A stretch of 10,841 nucleotides of DNA. Origin: Lachnospiraceae bacterium (lineage in GTDB: Bacteria; Bacillota; Clostridia; Lachnospirales; Lachnospiraceae). Below, piece by piece: positions 1 to 6,984 of the stretch. The position numbers and the translations under genes were made by a program. Within the stretch, counting starts at the first letter, position 1. Each line of letters starts with the position of its first letter. The DNA lies in NCBI GenBank assembly GCA_017412265.1, contig JAFPYK010000283.1, positions 1-10,841 of the forward strand, read 5' to 3'. Below the pieces are notes generated by a model. That model had not been told where the DNA came from. It was given only the letters and a program-made list of their open reading frames with translations, and did no database searches.

Positions 1-1557
1 GGCCTGCAGCCGCTTCACGGTCACGCGGATCTTCTCATATTCCGTCAGATCCACATCCTGGCCGGGATCCACCACGGTATTCTCGTCGTTGGCCTCCTCC
101 TGGGAGATGTCCCCCCGCAGGAGCGCGCGGTATTTGTCGATACAGTCCTTCTGCTTCGTGGCATTTACCACCATGTTGTACTGCTCCACGTTGACGCACG
201 CGTACATCTTCACCAGGTTGCTCTTGTCGCGCAGCACCATAATATACGTGGGCACGTCGTCGATGGTGATCAGGCTCGGGAAGGAGGCCATGTAGCCCTT
301 CTCCTGCACTTCGCCCTCTGCCGCGTTTGTGGCAGAGAATTCATTGGCGCCTGGCGCATCGATGAAAATGGTCTTGCCGGTCCGCTCATTTGCCATGATG
401 AAGCCGATGTTGGAGGCATCTCCGTTGACGCTGGTGATGCCGGTATAGATGTAGATGTCATTGTCCTTGGCGATGTAGCCGTAATCCGCATCGAAGTTGT
501 CGGAGTCGTCCGTGATGGAGGCCCGGGTGACTTCGCGGCAGCCAACCTGCCCGAAGATGGAGTTGAGATAGCCTCTCTGCAGCTGCGCATAGTCGTTGTA
601 CTGCCGGCAGATCAGATCGCCGGGGATGGCAAGATCCACCCAGTCGGGCACGTCTGCCAACGCGTAGCGGAAGGTCTCGCCCGTGACCGGATCGGCCGTC
701 AGGACACCGCTGATCCGCTCTCCGCCGAAGATGAAGATGGAGTATTGCACGATGGGCGCCACGTACCAGGGCTTGCCTTCCTCGTCCACTTCAAAATGAG
801 GATTCTCATAGATCACCGTGGGATAGCGGAAACGCAGGTACCGGTTTAAATCCTCGCCAAAATAGGCCGAGGGGACCAGGTGCATGCCGGATTCCAGCTC
901 CCTGTAATCTGCTTCCATCGAGACCGGGTCCACGGCCACATAGCCCGGCACGCCCGAACCCCGGTTATTGATCCATTTGAAAAAGCCGCCGTAGCTTAAG
1001 GGTGCCACCTTCACCGGCCGGTTCTTCCAGTTGATCTGGGTGTAGTCGTAGCCGATCAGCTCATACTGAGACACCACATGGCTTAAGGTACCGATCTTGC
1101 GGTCACCCAGGGAGCGCGCGGAATTCGTGTCCATGAGGGCGATGGCGTCGGTCTCGTCCACAGAAGGAATGTCCTCGACCGAGCCCTCCTCCACATTCAG
1201 GATGCGGCTGTAGGCCTTGGCGTGAAAGAGCCTTCCCGAGAACACATTTGCCAGCAGGTTCAGCACGATGAGCCCGACGAGCACGAGAAATGAGATCCCC
1301 GAGATCTTCCCGCAGAGCCCGGTCTTCGCGCGGTCGGGGCTGATGATCTCGATCTTGCCGTTCTTGGTCCTTCGCACCGCCCGGCCTTCCAGAGGCGAGA
1401 AGATGAAAAATGAGACGCCCACGAAGAACGCGCACATCATCAGCCAGACCCAGAACTTCCCGGAGTGGAAATTGATCGGCGGGCACATGATGTAATAGGT
1501 GATCGCGGCGAACAGAACTGCCACGATCGAGGGCAGAATAATTCGTTTCTTGTCCAT
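1..1557 (-). CDS. Membrane-anchored protein of unknown function, Mn2+-riboswitch controlled (C-terminus cut by window edge)
   Basis: The minus-strand frame is open from ATG at 1557 to base 1, giving 519 codons with no stop, so the C-terminus lies outside the window. The start follows GGAAAGGA at 7-nt spacing and reads MDKKRIILPSIVAVLFAAI. Three hydrophobic segments (about residues 5-24, 35-53 and 85-105) with Lys/Arg before TM1 and in the 54-84 loop suggest N-terminus inside and the large C-terminal part (106 onward) outside the cell. That part contains recognisable blocks: GDRKIGTLSHVVSQYE (151-166), YGGFFKWINNRGSGVPGYV (189-207), YLRFRYPTVIY (240-250), NSIFGQ (332-337) and TGITSVNGDASNIGF (372-386). 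I recall similar Clostridia proteins, often labelled only as hypothetical or Tat-signal proteins; no enzymatic motif is evident. Expression is set by the riboswitch in its 190-nt leader, so a role in manganese or envelope homeostasis is inferred, not shown. Confidence 0.9.
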   Translation of the reverse strand, partial: MDKKRIILPSIVAVLFAAITYYIMCPPINFHSGKFWVWLMMCAFFVGVSFFIFSPLEGRAVRRTKNGKIEIISPDRAKTGLCGKISGISFLVLVGLIVLNLLANVFSGRLFHAKAYSRILNVEEGSVEDIPSVDETDAIALMDTNSARSLGDRKIGTLSHVVSQYELIGYDYTQINWKNRPVKVAPLSYGGFFKWINNRGSGVPGYVAVDPVSMEADYRELESGMHLVPSAYFGEDLNRYLRFRYPTVIYENPHFEVDEEGKPWYVAPIVQYSIFIFGGERISGVLTADPVTGETFRYALADVPDWVDLAIPGDLICRQYNDYAQLQRGYLNSIFGQVGCREVTRASITDDSDNFDADYGYIAKDNDIYIYTGITSVNGDASNIGFIMANERTGKTIFIDAPGANEFSATNAAEGEVQEKGYMASFPSLITIDDVPTYIMVLRDKSNLVKMYACVNVEQYNMVVNATKQKDCIDKYRALLRGDISQEEANDENTVVDPGQDVDLTEYEKIRVTVKRLQA

Positions 1558-1610
1558 TGCACAATCCTTTCCGGAGAACACTCTCCCAGTCATCCGGGGA
1601 GCCCCCTATG

Positions 1611-1660
1611 AAAAAAGACCTTCATCGTGGACTCTCCGGATATGCCACGATAAAAGTCTT
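1611..1660 (-). terminator. Intrinsic terminator forming the riboswitch expression platform
   Basis: Left arm 1660-1645 (AAGACTTTTATCGTGG) pairs over 16 bp, two of them G-U, with 1630-1615 (CCACGATGAAGGTCTT) around a 14-nt loop, and runs straight into a T tract ending at 1611. It is mutually exclusive with P1 of the aptamer because both use CTTTTATC at 1656-1649. About 55 nt remain before the start codon; that segment contains a further small hairpin, GGAGA-GTGT-TCTCC, just upstream of the ribosome binding site. Confidence 0.9.
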
Positions 1661-1747
1661 GCGATTTACTTGATACGGATGCCCCGAGGCATCGTTCTGA
1701 CGGTTTCAAGAACACCGAAGACCGGCGCTTCGCTACTCCCTTTTATC
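1649..1747 (-). promoter_or_regulatory. yybP-ykoY manganese riboswitch aptamer (RF00080-type)
   Basis: The leader shows the yybP-ykoY signature in order: P1 5' strand GATAAAAG (1747-1740), the conserved GGGAGTAGC (1740-1732), an imperfect P2 hairpin with CGCCG/CGGTG, the L3 element CCGTCA (1703-1698), a 6-bp P3 hairpin GATGCC-TCGG-GGCATC (1693-1678), then CCGTATCA, GCAAGA and the P1 3' strand CTTTTATC (1656-1649), perfectly complementary to the 5' strand. This family senses Mn2+ by docking the two internal loops. The P1 3' strand is also part of the terminator stem at 1611-1660, so ligand-stabilised P1 should prevent termination and make this an ON switch for the gene starting at 1557. The family is assigned by motif recognition; a covariance-model search was not run. 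Confidence 0.92.
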
Positions 1748-1756
1748 TTGCAAATG

Positions 1757-1785
1757 ATATTAGCAGAAAAGACAATGCTTGTCAA
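1757..1785 (-). promoter_or_regulatory. Sigma-A promoter of the riboswitch-controlled membrane protein
   Basis: On the minus strand, TTGACA (1785-1780), a 17-nt spacer and TAATAT (1762-1757) form a near-consensus promoter. The predicted start near 1750 falls two or three bases before the 5' strand of riboswitch helix P1 (1747), which supports both calls. Confidence 0.85.
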
Positions 1786-1799
1786 TAGAATCACAAAGT

Positions 1800-2110
1800 G
1801 CGCCTTCGGCTTCGTCCGACTCGCGTTGCTCGTCCTGACACCGCCGACAAAAAAACGAGGCCTCATGCAAGCATGGCCTCGTTTTCATAAGAGACCGCCG
1901 GCCCGCTCTGCGGCCGTGCGGGCTCGCGTTGAATGATCCACTTCCCGCGATCGAGGCGGCATTGTGATCCGTGTACGCTGCTTCGCAGCCGCGCACGGAT
2001 CGCGTTGCTCATGAGAGACCGCCGGTCCCGCTTCGCGGGTCCGCCGGGGCAGCCGCGTAGGCCGCGCACGTCCGCTTCGCGGCCGTGCGGGCTCGCGTTG
2101 CCCCGCCTGA
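1800..2110. repeat. GC-rich intergenic repeat cluster with TTC-loop hairpins
   Basis: No gene is seen here; short GC-rich pieces recur. A 22-bp block beginning GCGGCCGTGCGGG and ending CGCGTTG is present exactly at 1910-1931 and 2079-2100. AGAGACCGCCGG occurs at 1890-1901 and 2014-2025, and its core is inverted at 2168-2175. CGCGTTG occurs four times (1822, 1925, 2001, 2094), two of these as CGCGTTGCTC. Small perfect hairpins such as GCTGC-TTC-GCAGC (near 1977), CCCGC-TTC-GCGGG (near 2028) and CCGC-TTC-GCGG (near 2072) are interspersed. Open frames through this stretch are low-complexity Arg/Pro/Ala shadows. It looks like a repeated extragenic element that has been duplicated or rearranged. 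Confidence 0.6.
1850..1886 (-). terminator. Terminator-like hairpin, twin of the tRNA terminator
   Basis: AAAACGAGGCC (1852-1862) pairs with GGCCTCGTTTT (1875-1885), with an inner CATGC-AA-GCATG. Read on the minus strand it is followed by seven T, on the plus strand by four. Its centre (GGCC..ATGCAAGCAT..GGCC) resembles the hairpin at 2116-2162, and both sit next to the GC-rich repeat blocks. No nearby transcript obviously needs it, except read-through from the tRNA side. Confidence 0.65.
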
Positions 2111-2115
2111 GATCA

Positions 2116-2162
2116 ACAAAAAACAGAAGGCCTTGTGCAAGCACAGCCTTCTGTTTTTGTTA
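2116..2162 (-). terminator. Terminator of tRNA-Gly (bidirectional hairpin)
   Basis: CAGAAGGC (2124-2131) pairs with GCCTTCTG (2146-2153), extended outward by A/T pairs and inward by TGTGC-AA-GCACA. On the minus strand the stem is followed by six T, about 25-30 nt downstream of the tRNA 3' end; on the plus strand by five T. Confidence 0.85.
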
Positions 2163-2185
2163 ATCTCGCGGTCTCTTTACGCGAA

Positions 2186-2256
2186 AGCAGGTGACGGGAG
2201 TCGAACCCGCCTCACTAGCTTGGGAAGCTAGAGTACTACCGATGTACTACACCTGC
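2186..2256 (-). tRNA. tRNA-Gly (anticodon CCC)
   Basis: The minus strand folds into a full cloverleaf. The acceptor stem is GCAGGTG/CACCTGC (2256-2250 with 2193-2187), the D stem GTAC/GTAC, and the anticodon stem CTAGC/GCTAG with loop TTCCCAA, so the anticodon CCC (2224-2222) reads GGG. The T arm is GCGGG-TTCGACT-CCCGT. Discriminator base 2186 is T, as usual for tRNA-Gly. The CCA end is not encoded; the next bases are TTC. It has its own promoter and terminator and looks intact. Confidence 0.95.
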
Positions 2257-2266
2257 GACTGCTTCT

Positions 2267-2294
2267 ATTATAACCACTTTCACGAAAAAAACAA
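2267..2294 (-). promoter_or_regulatory. Promoter of tRNA-Gly
   Basis: On the minus strand, TTGTTT (2294-2289), a 16-nt spacer and a perfect TATAAT (2272-2267) lie 10 nt before the tRNA 5' end at 2256. Confidence 0.8.
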
Positions 2295-2422
2295 GCCCCA
2301 ACCGCGGCGCTCCCCGCAAGGAAGTTTCTCCCCGGCTCGCGAACCCGGCAAACCCCTCCCGATTTCCCTGCCTGGGCCACGCAAACTCCACCTTCCATCT
2401 GTTCATTTCCCCGCAACTGTGA

Positions 2423-2428
2423 TAAAAT
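2423..2428 (+). promoter_or_regulatory. Possible extended -10 element upstream of the STM3941-like gene
   Basis: TGATAAAAT (TG at 2420-2421, TAAAAT at 2423-2428) resembles an extended -10 box about 35 nt before the ATG at 2462. No good -35 hexamer is seen. This is the only promoter candidate ahead of the small membrane gene and glgB. Confidence 0.45.
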
Positions 2429-2461
2429 AAATATATTCTGAAAGAACGGACGGGCACACCG

Positions 2462-2986
2462 ATGGAACCACTGACAATCCATGAGAAACGAAAGATCTCG
2501 ACAAAATCCTGGATCTTCTGCGCAGTAATGCTGCTCCTGTGCGCCTTCCTGGTCTGGTACGGGTTCACAGAGGGCGGATTCTTCTACCTCCTGATCGGAG
2601 GAGCCGGCATCCTCTACTTCGGATACTGCCTCATTCTGGCGATTCGAAGCCTCGTGAAGAAGCCCGCGATCCTGACCATCGAAGAGCAGGGAATCCGCGG
2701 CGCCGGCACCGCCTCCGCCCTCGATTTCATTTCCTACGATGAGATCGCCCGCATGGAGCTCTTCCGCCGGATGAAGGACCGCTACATCGGCATTATCCCG
2801 AAGGACGAGGCCGCCTTCCTGGAGCGCCTCTCCCCGGCGCGGCGCGAGGCCGCCCGGGCCAACATCCGCCTGAACCTTCCGCCCGTATTCGTGCGCGTGG
2901 AGGACGCGGTCGAGATGAGCGCCGAGGCCATCGTCCGGGAGATCGAGACACGCCTGTCCCCTGCAGAACAACAAGAAACGAGGTAA
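2462..2986 (+). CDS. Small two-TM protein, STM3941-like family (function unknown)
   Basis: A 174-residue protein. A charged N-terminus (EKRKISTK) precedes two hydrophobic helices at about 17-34 and 39-62. A soluble C-terminal part follows, with KKPAILTIEEQGIRG (66-80), FISYDEIARMEL (89-100), and PPVFVRVEDAVEMSAEAIVREIETRL near the end. This order (two helices, a beta strand ending in a 'P-x-L-x-I-x-x-x-G-I' pattern, an 'I-x-x-x-x-I' strand, a C-terminal helix) matches what I know as STM3941 family proteins, a PH-like membrane family without assigned function. The match is by pattern only. The ribosome binding site before the ATG is weak (GGACGGG). glgB begins 7 nt after its stop codon, so the two are probably co-transcribed; a direct role in glycogen metabolism would be inference. 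Confidence 0.85.
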   Translation: MEPLTIHEKRKISTKSWIFCAVMLLLCAFLVWYGFTEGGFFYLLIGGAGILYFGYCLILAIRSLVKKPAILTIEEQGIRGAGTASALDFISYDEIARMELFRRMKDRYIGIIPKDEAAFLERLSPARREAARANIRLNLPPVFVRVEDAVEMSAEAIVREIETRLSPAEQQETR

Positions 2987-2993
2987 CTGACCT

Positions 2994-4976
2994 ATGATTA
3001 TTGCAAATGACGGCTATTTTGACGGCAATAGTTTTGACGCATACAGGCTCTTCGGCGCGCACCCGGACGAGAACGGCGGCTTCCATTTCGCCTGCTACGC
3101 CCCGAACGCGAGAGAGATCCAGCTGATCGGCGACTTCAACGAGTGGCGCCCCGGCGAGCTCTACCTGTACCGCCACCAGATGTACGGTGTGTGGACGATC
3201 CATGTGCCGTGGGCGAAGAAGGGCGACCGCTACAAGTTCCGGGTCCAGGGCCCGAAGGGCGAGTACCGCGACCACAGCGATCCCTACGGCTTCTATCACG
3301 AGGTGCGTCCCGCGAACGCGAGCATCTGCTGGTCGGACGATTTTGTCTGGGAAGACGACGCCTGGGTCGCCGCGCGCAGCGGCCAGGACGAGCGGGCCGT
3401 GAACATCTACGAGATGCATTTCGGCTCCTGGAGGCGCGGCGAGCACGGAGAGGTCTACTCCTACCGCGAGCTGCCGCAGTATCTGATTCCCTACCTGCAG
3501 GAGAACCATTTTACGTACATCGAGCTGCTGCCTCTGAGCGAATATCCTTTTGACGGATCCTGGGGCTACCAGACCACCGGCTACTTCGCGCCGACCTCGC
3601 GCTACGGCACGCCGGAGGATTTCAAATATTTCGTCAACGAGATGCACAAGGCCGGCATCGGCATTTTCATCGACTACGTCCCGATCCATTTTGCGATCGA
3701 CGGGCACGGCCTCTCCTATTTTGACGGCTCGCATCTGTACGAGTACGACGCGGATGACGCCGGCTACAGCCAGTGGGGCACGAAGAACTTCAACCTCTTC
3801 CGGGGCGAGGTCCGCAGCTTCTTAAAGTCCGCGGCCGCCTTCTGGGTGAGAGAGCTGCACATGGACGGTATCCGCATGGACGCGATCCGCAACGGCGTCT
3901 ACTGGCAGGGCGAGGAAGGCCGCGGCATCAACCAGGGCGCGCTGGAATTCTTCCGCGGGCTCAACGACGGGATCCACCGCCTCTTCCCGGGCGTCCTCCT
4001 CATCGCCGAGGATTCCTCGGCCTTCGAGGGCATCACCTGGCCCACCGACCGCGGCGGACTCGGCTTCGACTACAAGTGGGACATGGGCTGGATGCACGAC
4101 ACCCTGGACTACATGGCCTCCGCGCCGTGGCAGCGCGAGGAGGAGCACACGAAGCTCACCTTCTCGATGTTCTATTTCTACAACGAACGCTACCTTCTGC
4201 CCCTCTCGCACGACGAGGTGGTGCACGGCAAGCTCTCCATCGTCAACAAGATGTGGGGCACCTACGAGGAGAAGTTCGCGCAGGCCAAGTCCCTCTACAC
4301 CTACATGTTCGCCCACCCCGGCAAGAAGCTCAACTTCATGGGCAATGAATTTGCCCAGTTCCGCGAGTGGTCCGAGGAGGAACAGCAGGACTGGCTGCTT
4401 CTGACCTACCCGAAGCACCAGGAGTTCCTGCGCTACTTCCGCAGGCTCTCCGAGATCTACCAGAGAGAGCCCGCTCTGCATGAGAATGAATACGATCCCC
4501 TGGTCTTCGAGTGGCTGGAGGTCGACAACTCAGCCGAGCAGATCTTCGCGATCCAGCGCAAATTCCTCGACGACCGCCTGATCTTCGTGATGAACTTCTC
4601 CTACAAGCCCATCGAGGCGCACCTTCTGCCCACCGACTGCTACGGCTCGATCGAAGTCCTCGCGGACTCCGACGCCTGGACCTACGGCGGCACCTGCGAG
4701 GGCCTGAACGGGCAGCTCCTGCCGATTCAGGAAGGCGAATACCGCGGCGCGCAGAGATATTTCAGTGTCCGCCTCGGCGGCTTCTCAAGCGTTGTCTTAA
4801 AGGGCAGCTCCATGAAGCCGGAGCCTCCGAAGAAGAAGAAATCCGAGAAGAAGGACCATTCCGAGAAGAAGGAGAAGGCGGAGAAGAAGTCCAAGACCGA
4901 GAAGAAGGAGAAGGCAGAGAAGAAAGATAAAGCCCAGAAGAAGGACAAGGCTCAGAAGAAGAGCAGCAAGAAATAA
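2994..4976 (+). CDS. glgB: 1,4-alpha-glucan (glycogen) branching enzyme with Lys-rich C-terminal tail
   Basis: A 660-residue GH13_9 enzyme that cuts alpha-1,4-glucan chains and re-attaches the fragment by alpha-1,6 linkage in cytoplasmic glycogen synthesis. The order is a CBM48-type N-domain (about 18-110, with LFGAHPDENGGFHFACYAPNA and IGDFNEW), the (beta/alpha)8 catalytic domain and a C-terminal beta domain to about 606. Catalytic residues are visible: nucleophile Asp296 in DGIRMDA, acid/base Glu339 in LLIAEDSS, and Asp407 in LSHDEVVHGK. Conserved region I reads DYVPIHF, where many GlgB have DWVPGHF. Residues 607-660 are an added tail with 26 Lys in 54, built of hexads such as EKAEKK, SKTEKK and DKAQKK. 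The start at 2994 uses AGG overlapping the upstream stop. No other glg genes lie nearby. Function is near certain; the tail's role is unknown. Confidence 0.97.
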   Translation: MIIANDGYFDGNSFDAYRLFGAHPDENGGFHFACYAPNAREIQLIGDFNEWRPGELYLYRHQMYGVWTIHVPWAKKGDRYKFRVQGPKGEYRDHSDPYGFYHEVRPANASICWSDDFVWEDDAWVAARSGQDERAVNIYEMHFGSWRRGEHGEVYSYRELPQYLIPYLQENHFTYIELLPLSEYPFDGSWGYQTTGYFAPTSRYGTPEDFKYFVNEMHKAGIGIFIDYVPIHFAIDGHGLSYFDGSHLYEYDADDAGYSQWGTKNFNLFRGEVRSFLKSAAAFWVRELHMDGIRMDAIRNGVYWQGEEGRGINQGALEFFRGLNDGIHRLFPGVLLIAEDSSAFEGITWPTDRGGLGFDYKWDMGWMHDTLDYMASAPWQREEEHTKLTFSMFYFYNERYLLPLSHDEVVHGKLSIVNKMWGTYEEKFAQAKSLYTYMFAHPGKKLNFMGNEFAQFREWSEEEQQDWLLLTYPKHQEFLRYFRRLSEIYQREPALHENEYDPLVFEWLEVDNSAEQIFAIQRKFLDDRLIFVMNFSYKPIEAHLLPTDCYGSIEVLADSDAWTYGGTCEGLNGQLLPIQEGEYRGAQRYFSVRLGGFSSVVLKGSSMKPEPPKKKKSEKKDHSEKKEKAEKKSKTEKKEKAEKKDKAQKKDKAQKKSSKK

Positions 4977-5041
4977 CCCAGAGACAGACGCACACAGATG
5001 ACACCATGTGACAGACCCGGAGGCGCCGGCCGTCCGGCCAT

Positions 5042-5087
5042 CCTCTGCCTGCCGATGACAGTGGCAATGCTCCCGGGCAGGCGGAGG
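5042..5087 (+). other. Strong hairpin in the glgB downstream spacer
   Basis: CCTCTGCCTGCC (5042-5053) pairs over 12 bp, with one G-T, with GGCAGGCGGAGG (5076-5087) around a 22-nt loop. No T tract follows, so it is not a classical terminator; the next gene's ribosome binding site lies about 20 nt downstream. It may protect the glgB 3' end or be part of the 5' leader of the surface protein. No promoter is obvious in this 141-nt spacer. Confidence 0.5.
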
Positions 5088-5117
5088 GAAACCCGTATGA
5101 CGAGAAAGGAGTAAAAA

Positions 5118-6806
5118 ATGAACAAGAGAAATATTTCCATGTGGCTTCTGAGTCTGACACTGCTCATACTCCTGTGTTTTACACTCCTCCCGTCGGAGCG
5201 CGCGCAGGCGGCTTATGAGCTTCATACAGTCTCCGTCACGATTGACAGGCCTTTCGCGGAAACGATGCCGGATTACGAGCCGGAGCTTCCGAATGGCGCG
5301 AACTATTATTCCGACAGCTATAACAACGAGTACTACAGGAATGACGTAAGCTGGCTTGATGTGACAGACCCCGAGACGTCGGTCTCGACTATCCTTCCGT
5401 ACGGCACTTTGTTTGAGGCCGGGCATACCTATCAGCTGAACATGTACCTGACTCCTTCCGCGGGATTTGAGTTTACAGATTCGACGGTCGCTTACGTCAA
5501 CTCGATGAAGGCTTCCTGTTCAGCAACCAGCCAGGGCCAGTTACACATCATGTTTACGTTCCCCGCGGCTCTGCTGCCGATCCATCAGGTCTCGGTTCAG
5601 ATTACGCCTCCGGAGCCGGGGGCTTCGCCGTCCTACGAGCTGACCCTCGGGGGGGACGGCACGATGTACTGTCAGTCAGATTTCTCCAATGTATTTTACA
5701 AGGACGGCGTACTCTGGGAGGATGCCGATACCTTGGAAACACTGCGTGTCAACGGAAGCGTCTTTGAACTCGGACATTCCTATCGGGTATATGTCGAACT
5801 GGTCCCCGCCGCCGGGTACGATTTTGCGCCGGACGTCGAATGCCTGTTCAACCGTATACTCGTTTCACACACATATACAGAGGACGGAATTTTCTCATTA
5901 CGATACTCATTCCTTCCGCTGGAGATAGAAATCGAAGAAGCCTCTGCAACGATCAGGGAGCCGGTCGTGGGGGAGACGCCGGATTTCTCCCCGGCTGTGC
6001 CGGAAGGCGCCCATTACTCCCTTCGGGCGGATTGGGGTGACTGTACACCGGGATTTGAACGCTTGTTAGACGAGGACGACGTCTTCCAGGAAGGCCATAC
6101 GTATACGCTTGAGCTGTACTTTATTCCCGAAGAATGTTACAGCTTCACCTATGAGGCGACGGTAAATTCCCGCGTCAACGGAAAGACAACCCCGAATATA
6201 TGGTATCCCGGAGACGGACAGTTTTACCAGGACCTCCTCTTCGGCCCGCTGATCAAGCCCGGCTGGAAACAGGAAGACGGCAAGTGGTACTATTATGAGA
6301 ACAACTCGCGGGTCTACGGATGGAAGAAGGTCAAGAATATCTGGTACTACTTTGATCCGGTCAATGGTTCGATGAAGACCGGCTGGCAGAAGATCTCCGG
6401 CAAATGGTATTATCTGGACTCCTCCGGCGCGATGAAGACCGGCTGGCAGAAGGTCTCCGGCAAATGGTATTACCTGAACTCCTCCGGCGTTATGCAGACC
6501 GGCTGGAAGCAGATCGGAGGCATCTGGTACTACTTTAATTCCGGCGGCGACATGGTCACAGGCTGGAAGACGATCAACAAGAAAACGTATTTCTTCAAGG
6601 ACACCGGCGCGATGGCCGCAAGCGAATGGTGCCAGGGCTACTGGCTGAACGCGGACGGCACCTGGACCTACCAATACAAAGCCAGCTGGAAGAAGAATTC
6701 CAACGGCTGGTGGTACGGCGACACGTCCGGCTGGTACGCGAAGAGCTGCACGATCAAGATCGACGGCAAGAATTATACCTTTGACGCGAAGGGCTACATG
6801 AAGTAA
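5118..6806 (+). CDS. Secreted surface protein: three tandem beta modules plus choline-binding-type cell-wall repeats
   Basis: A 562-residue exported protein. A signal peptide (NKR, then hydrophobic 8-24, cleavage likely after RAQA at 31) is followed by three related modules at about 35-150, 155-265 and 272-370. Each opens with a V-S-V-T-I-x-x-P-like strand and 'P-D-Y/F-x-P-x-x-P-x-G-A', and each contains F-x-x-G-H-T/S-Y with a following aromatic-rich strand (for example AGHTYQLNMYLTPSAGFEF). From 382 come about six cell-wall-binding repeats of the GWKxxxGKWYYxxSSGxM type (PF01473-like), ending in GWWYGDTSGWYAKS and IDGKNYTFDAKGYMK. These repeats usually hold proteins non-covalently on choline-bearing or other wall glycans. 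No catalytic domain is present, so adhesion, glycan binding or scaffolding is likely. The start is supported by AAGGAG 6 nt upstream (5106-5111). A hairpin follows the stop. Confidence 0.93.
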   Translation: MNKRNISMWLLSLTLLILLCFTLLPSERAQAAYELHTVSVTIDRPFAETMPDYEPELPNGANYYSDSYNNEYYRNDVSWLDVTDPETSVSTILPYGTLFEAGHTYQLNMYLTPSAGFEFTDSTVAYVNSMKASCSATSQGQLHIMFTFPAALLPIHQVSVQITPPEPGASPSYELTLGGDGTMYCQSDFSNVFYKDGVLWEDADTLETLRVNGSVFELGHSYRVYVELVPAAGYDFAPDVECLFNRILVSHTYTEDGIFSLRYSFLPLEIEIEEASATIREPVVGETPDFSPAVPEGAHYSLRADWGDCTPGFERLLDEDDVFQEGHTYTLELYFIPEECYSFTYEATVNSRVNGKTTPNIWYPGDGQFYQDLLFGPLIKPGWKQEDGKWYYYENNSRVYGWKKVKNIWYYFDPVNGSMKTGWQKISGKWYYLDSSGAMKTGWQKVSGKWYYLNSSGVMQTGWKQIGGIWYYFNSGGDMVTGWKTINKKTYFFKDTGAMAASEWCQGYWLNADGTWTYQYKASWKKNSNGWWYGDTSGWYAKSCTIKIDGKNYTFDAKGYMK

Positions 6807-6813
6807 GAACGTT

Positions 6814-6848
6814 AAGAGGCGGGCGCCCACAGGCACCCGCCTCTTCTT
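6814..6848 (+). terminator. Terminator hairpin after the surface protein
   Basis: AAGAGGCGGG (6814-6823) pairs perfectly over 10 bp with CCCGCCTCTT (6836-6845), 8 nt after the stop codon, followed by the weak T-rich tail CTTCT. Confidence 0.75.
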
Positions 6849-6850
6849 CT

Positions 6851-6912
6851 GCATCCGTCCCGCATCCGTCCCGCAGAACGCATCAACGCCCCGGGATCCT
6901 TCCCGGGGCGTT
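6851..6912. repeat. 11-bp tandem duplication and an 11-bp GC hairpin
   Basis: GCATCCGTCCC is repeated head to tail at 6851-6861 and 6862-6872. Just after it, AACGCCCCGGG (6885-6895) pairs with CCCGGGGCGTT (6902-6912) around a 6-nt loop. Neither side of the hairpin has a T tract, so Rho-independent termination is doubtful; it could mark the 3' end of the minus-strand transcript coming from 7379. Confidence 0.55.
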
Positions 6913-6984
6913 ATCATCGATCCATATTCAGTTTTATCTATCAGTTACAACTGTCGGTCTTCTGTTCTGATGTATAATGAATGT

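Noticed and set aside
1103..1564. 153-codon minus-strand open frame
   Set aside because: It is a shifted shadow of the real minus-strand gene, whose frame from 1557 gives TM helices and conserved blocks through to base 1.
2186..2256. tRNA-Gly as an attachment site of an integrated element
   Set aside because: No integrase and no duplicated tRNA 3' end is visible in the window.
2228..2974. 248-codon minus-strand frame overlapping tRNA-Gly and the STM3941-like gene
   Set aside because: It crosses a tRNA and its promoter and is antisense to a better-supported gene.
3822..4481. 219-codon minus-strand frame within glgB
   Set aside because: Antisense shadow caused by high third-position GC; glgB is certain on the plus strand.
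6973..6978. TATAAT on the plus strand
   Set aside because: No acceptable -35 at 16-18 nt and no gene that it would serve.
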